Source: Proteobacteria bacterium UBA6908 (GTDB lineage Bacteria; Pseudomonadota; Gammaproteobacteria; Acidiferrobacterales; UBA6901). Taken from it: a stretch of DNA of 6,653 bases. This document shows positions 6,350 to 6,653 of the stretch, in pieces (position 1 is the first letter of the stretch; every line of letters starts with the position of its first letter). The translations under genes and the position numbers were made by a program. The DNA lies in NCBI GenBank assembly GCA_002451085.1, contig DKBE01000039.1:1-6653 (forward strand), written 5' to 3'. A model generated the notes under the pieces. The model did not search any database. It worked only from the letters and a program-made list of their open reading frames with translations, and was not told the DNA's origin.

Positions 6350-6653
6350 ATGCCCGAGATTCGCAACTACACCATGAACTTCGGTCCGCAACACCCGGCG
6401 GCACACGGTGTGCTGCGCCTGGTGCTGGAGATGGATGGCGAAGTGATTGAGCGCGCTGATCCGCATGTTGGACTGTTGCATCGCGGTACCGAAAAACTGG
6501 CTGAAACCAAGCCCTTTAACCAGTCGATCGGCTACATGGACCGACTCGACTATGTGTCGATGATGTGCAACGAGCATGGTTATGTGCTGGCCATGGAAAG
6601 ACTGCTCGGGTTGCAGGTTCCAATTCGTGCCCAGTACATCCGCGTGATGTTCG
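6350..6653 (+). CDS. nuoD: NADH-quinone oxidoreductase subunit D (5' part, truncated by window end)
   Basis: NuoD (49-kDa/Nqo4 homologue, related to the large subunit of NiFe hydrogenases) forms the quinone-reduction site of complex I with NuoB. The frame is open to the last base and 101 residues are visible. [20 protein letters not shown] (11-30) holds the conserved His loop, HRGTEKL (44-50) follows, and [15 protein letters not shown] (64-78) holds the conserved Tyr that, with the His, contacts the quinone head group in studied homologues. The start at ATG 6350 is well constrained, because an in-frame TGA lies at 6341-6343, two codons upstream, and the protein then begins [16 protein letters not shown] as in the family. 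No clear Shine-Dalgarno sequence is visible. The remaining roughly three quarters of the protein is beyond the window. Confidence 0.96.
   Translation, partial: MPEIRNYTMNFGPQHPAAHGVLRLVLEMDGEVIERADPHVGLLHRGTEKLAETKPFNQSIGYMDRLDYVSMMCNEHGYVLAMERLLGLQVPIRAQYIRVMF

Noticed and set aside
1..6653. Hidden mobile element, CRISPR, toxin-antitoxin or defence system
   Set aside because: Nearly every base is accounted for by conserved housekeeping genes with short gaps; no terminal repeats, spacer arrays or unfamiliar ORFs were seen.

Overview
The window is a GC-rich bacterial chromosome segment with every gene on the + strand. It reads partial ftsH - folP - glmM - tpiA - secG - tRNA-Leu(GAG) - terminator - promoter - nuoA - nuoB - nuoC - partial nuoD. 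The ftsH-folP-glmM-(tpiA)-secG-tRNA-Leu(GAG) order is a conserved gammaproteobacterial core arrangement. E. coli has ftsH-folP-glmM-secG-leuU. A nuo operon placed right after secG and tRNA-Leu is, from memory, typical of non-enteric lineages such as Xanthomonadales and related deep-branching groups. NuoC and NuoD are separate, NuoA and NuoB resemble the alpha/betaproteobacterial and mitochondrial type, and the tRNA encodes its own CCA. A free-living respiring gammaproteobacterium is the best guess; the species cannot be named from this sequence.

Region 1 (1-3262) holds the C-terminal part of the FtsH membrane protease, then dihydropteroate synthase (FolP) and phosphoglucosamine mutase (GlmM). 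folP and glmM overlap by ATGA and are probably one transcript with ftsH. The 67-nt ftsH-folP gap holds a perfect 7-bp hairpin starting inside the ftsH stop codon. It also holds a 14-codon micro-ORF whose stop overlaps the folP start.

Region 2 (3263-4648) opens with a 105-nt gap carrying a plausible sigma-70 promoter. Triosephosphate isomerase (TpiA), the SecG translocase subunit and tRNA-Leu(GAG) follow, closed by a strong intrinsic terminator. Only 34 nt separate secG from the tRNA and no terminator lies between them, so the tRNA is probably cut from the secG transcript.

Region 3 (4649-6653) is a roughly 228-nt intergenic region with an AT-rich patch and a good sigma-70-like promoter whose spacer is almost entirely G/C. 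It is followed by the start of the NADH:quinone oxidoreductase (complex I) operon: nuoA (membrane arm), nuoB (cluster N2), nuoC and nuoD (connecting module and quinone site). nuoD runs off the window end.

All protein genes are conserved housekeeping families with intact active-site motifs. I see no mobile element, CRISPR array, defence system or unfamiliar gene family. The points worth a second look are small regulatory-scale ones: the folP leader, the tRNA sharing a transcript with secG, the nuo promoter spacer, and start-codon choices in nuoB and nuoD.
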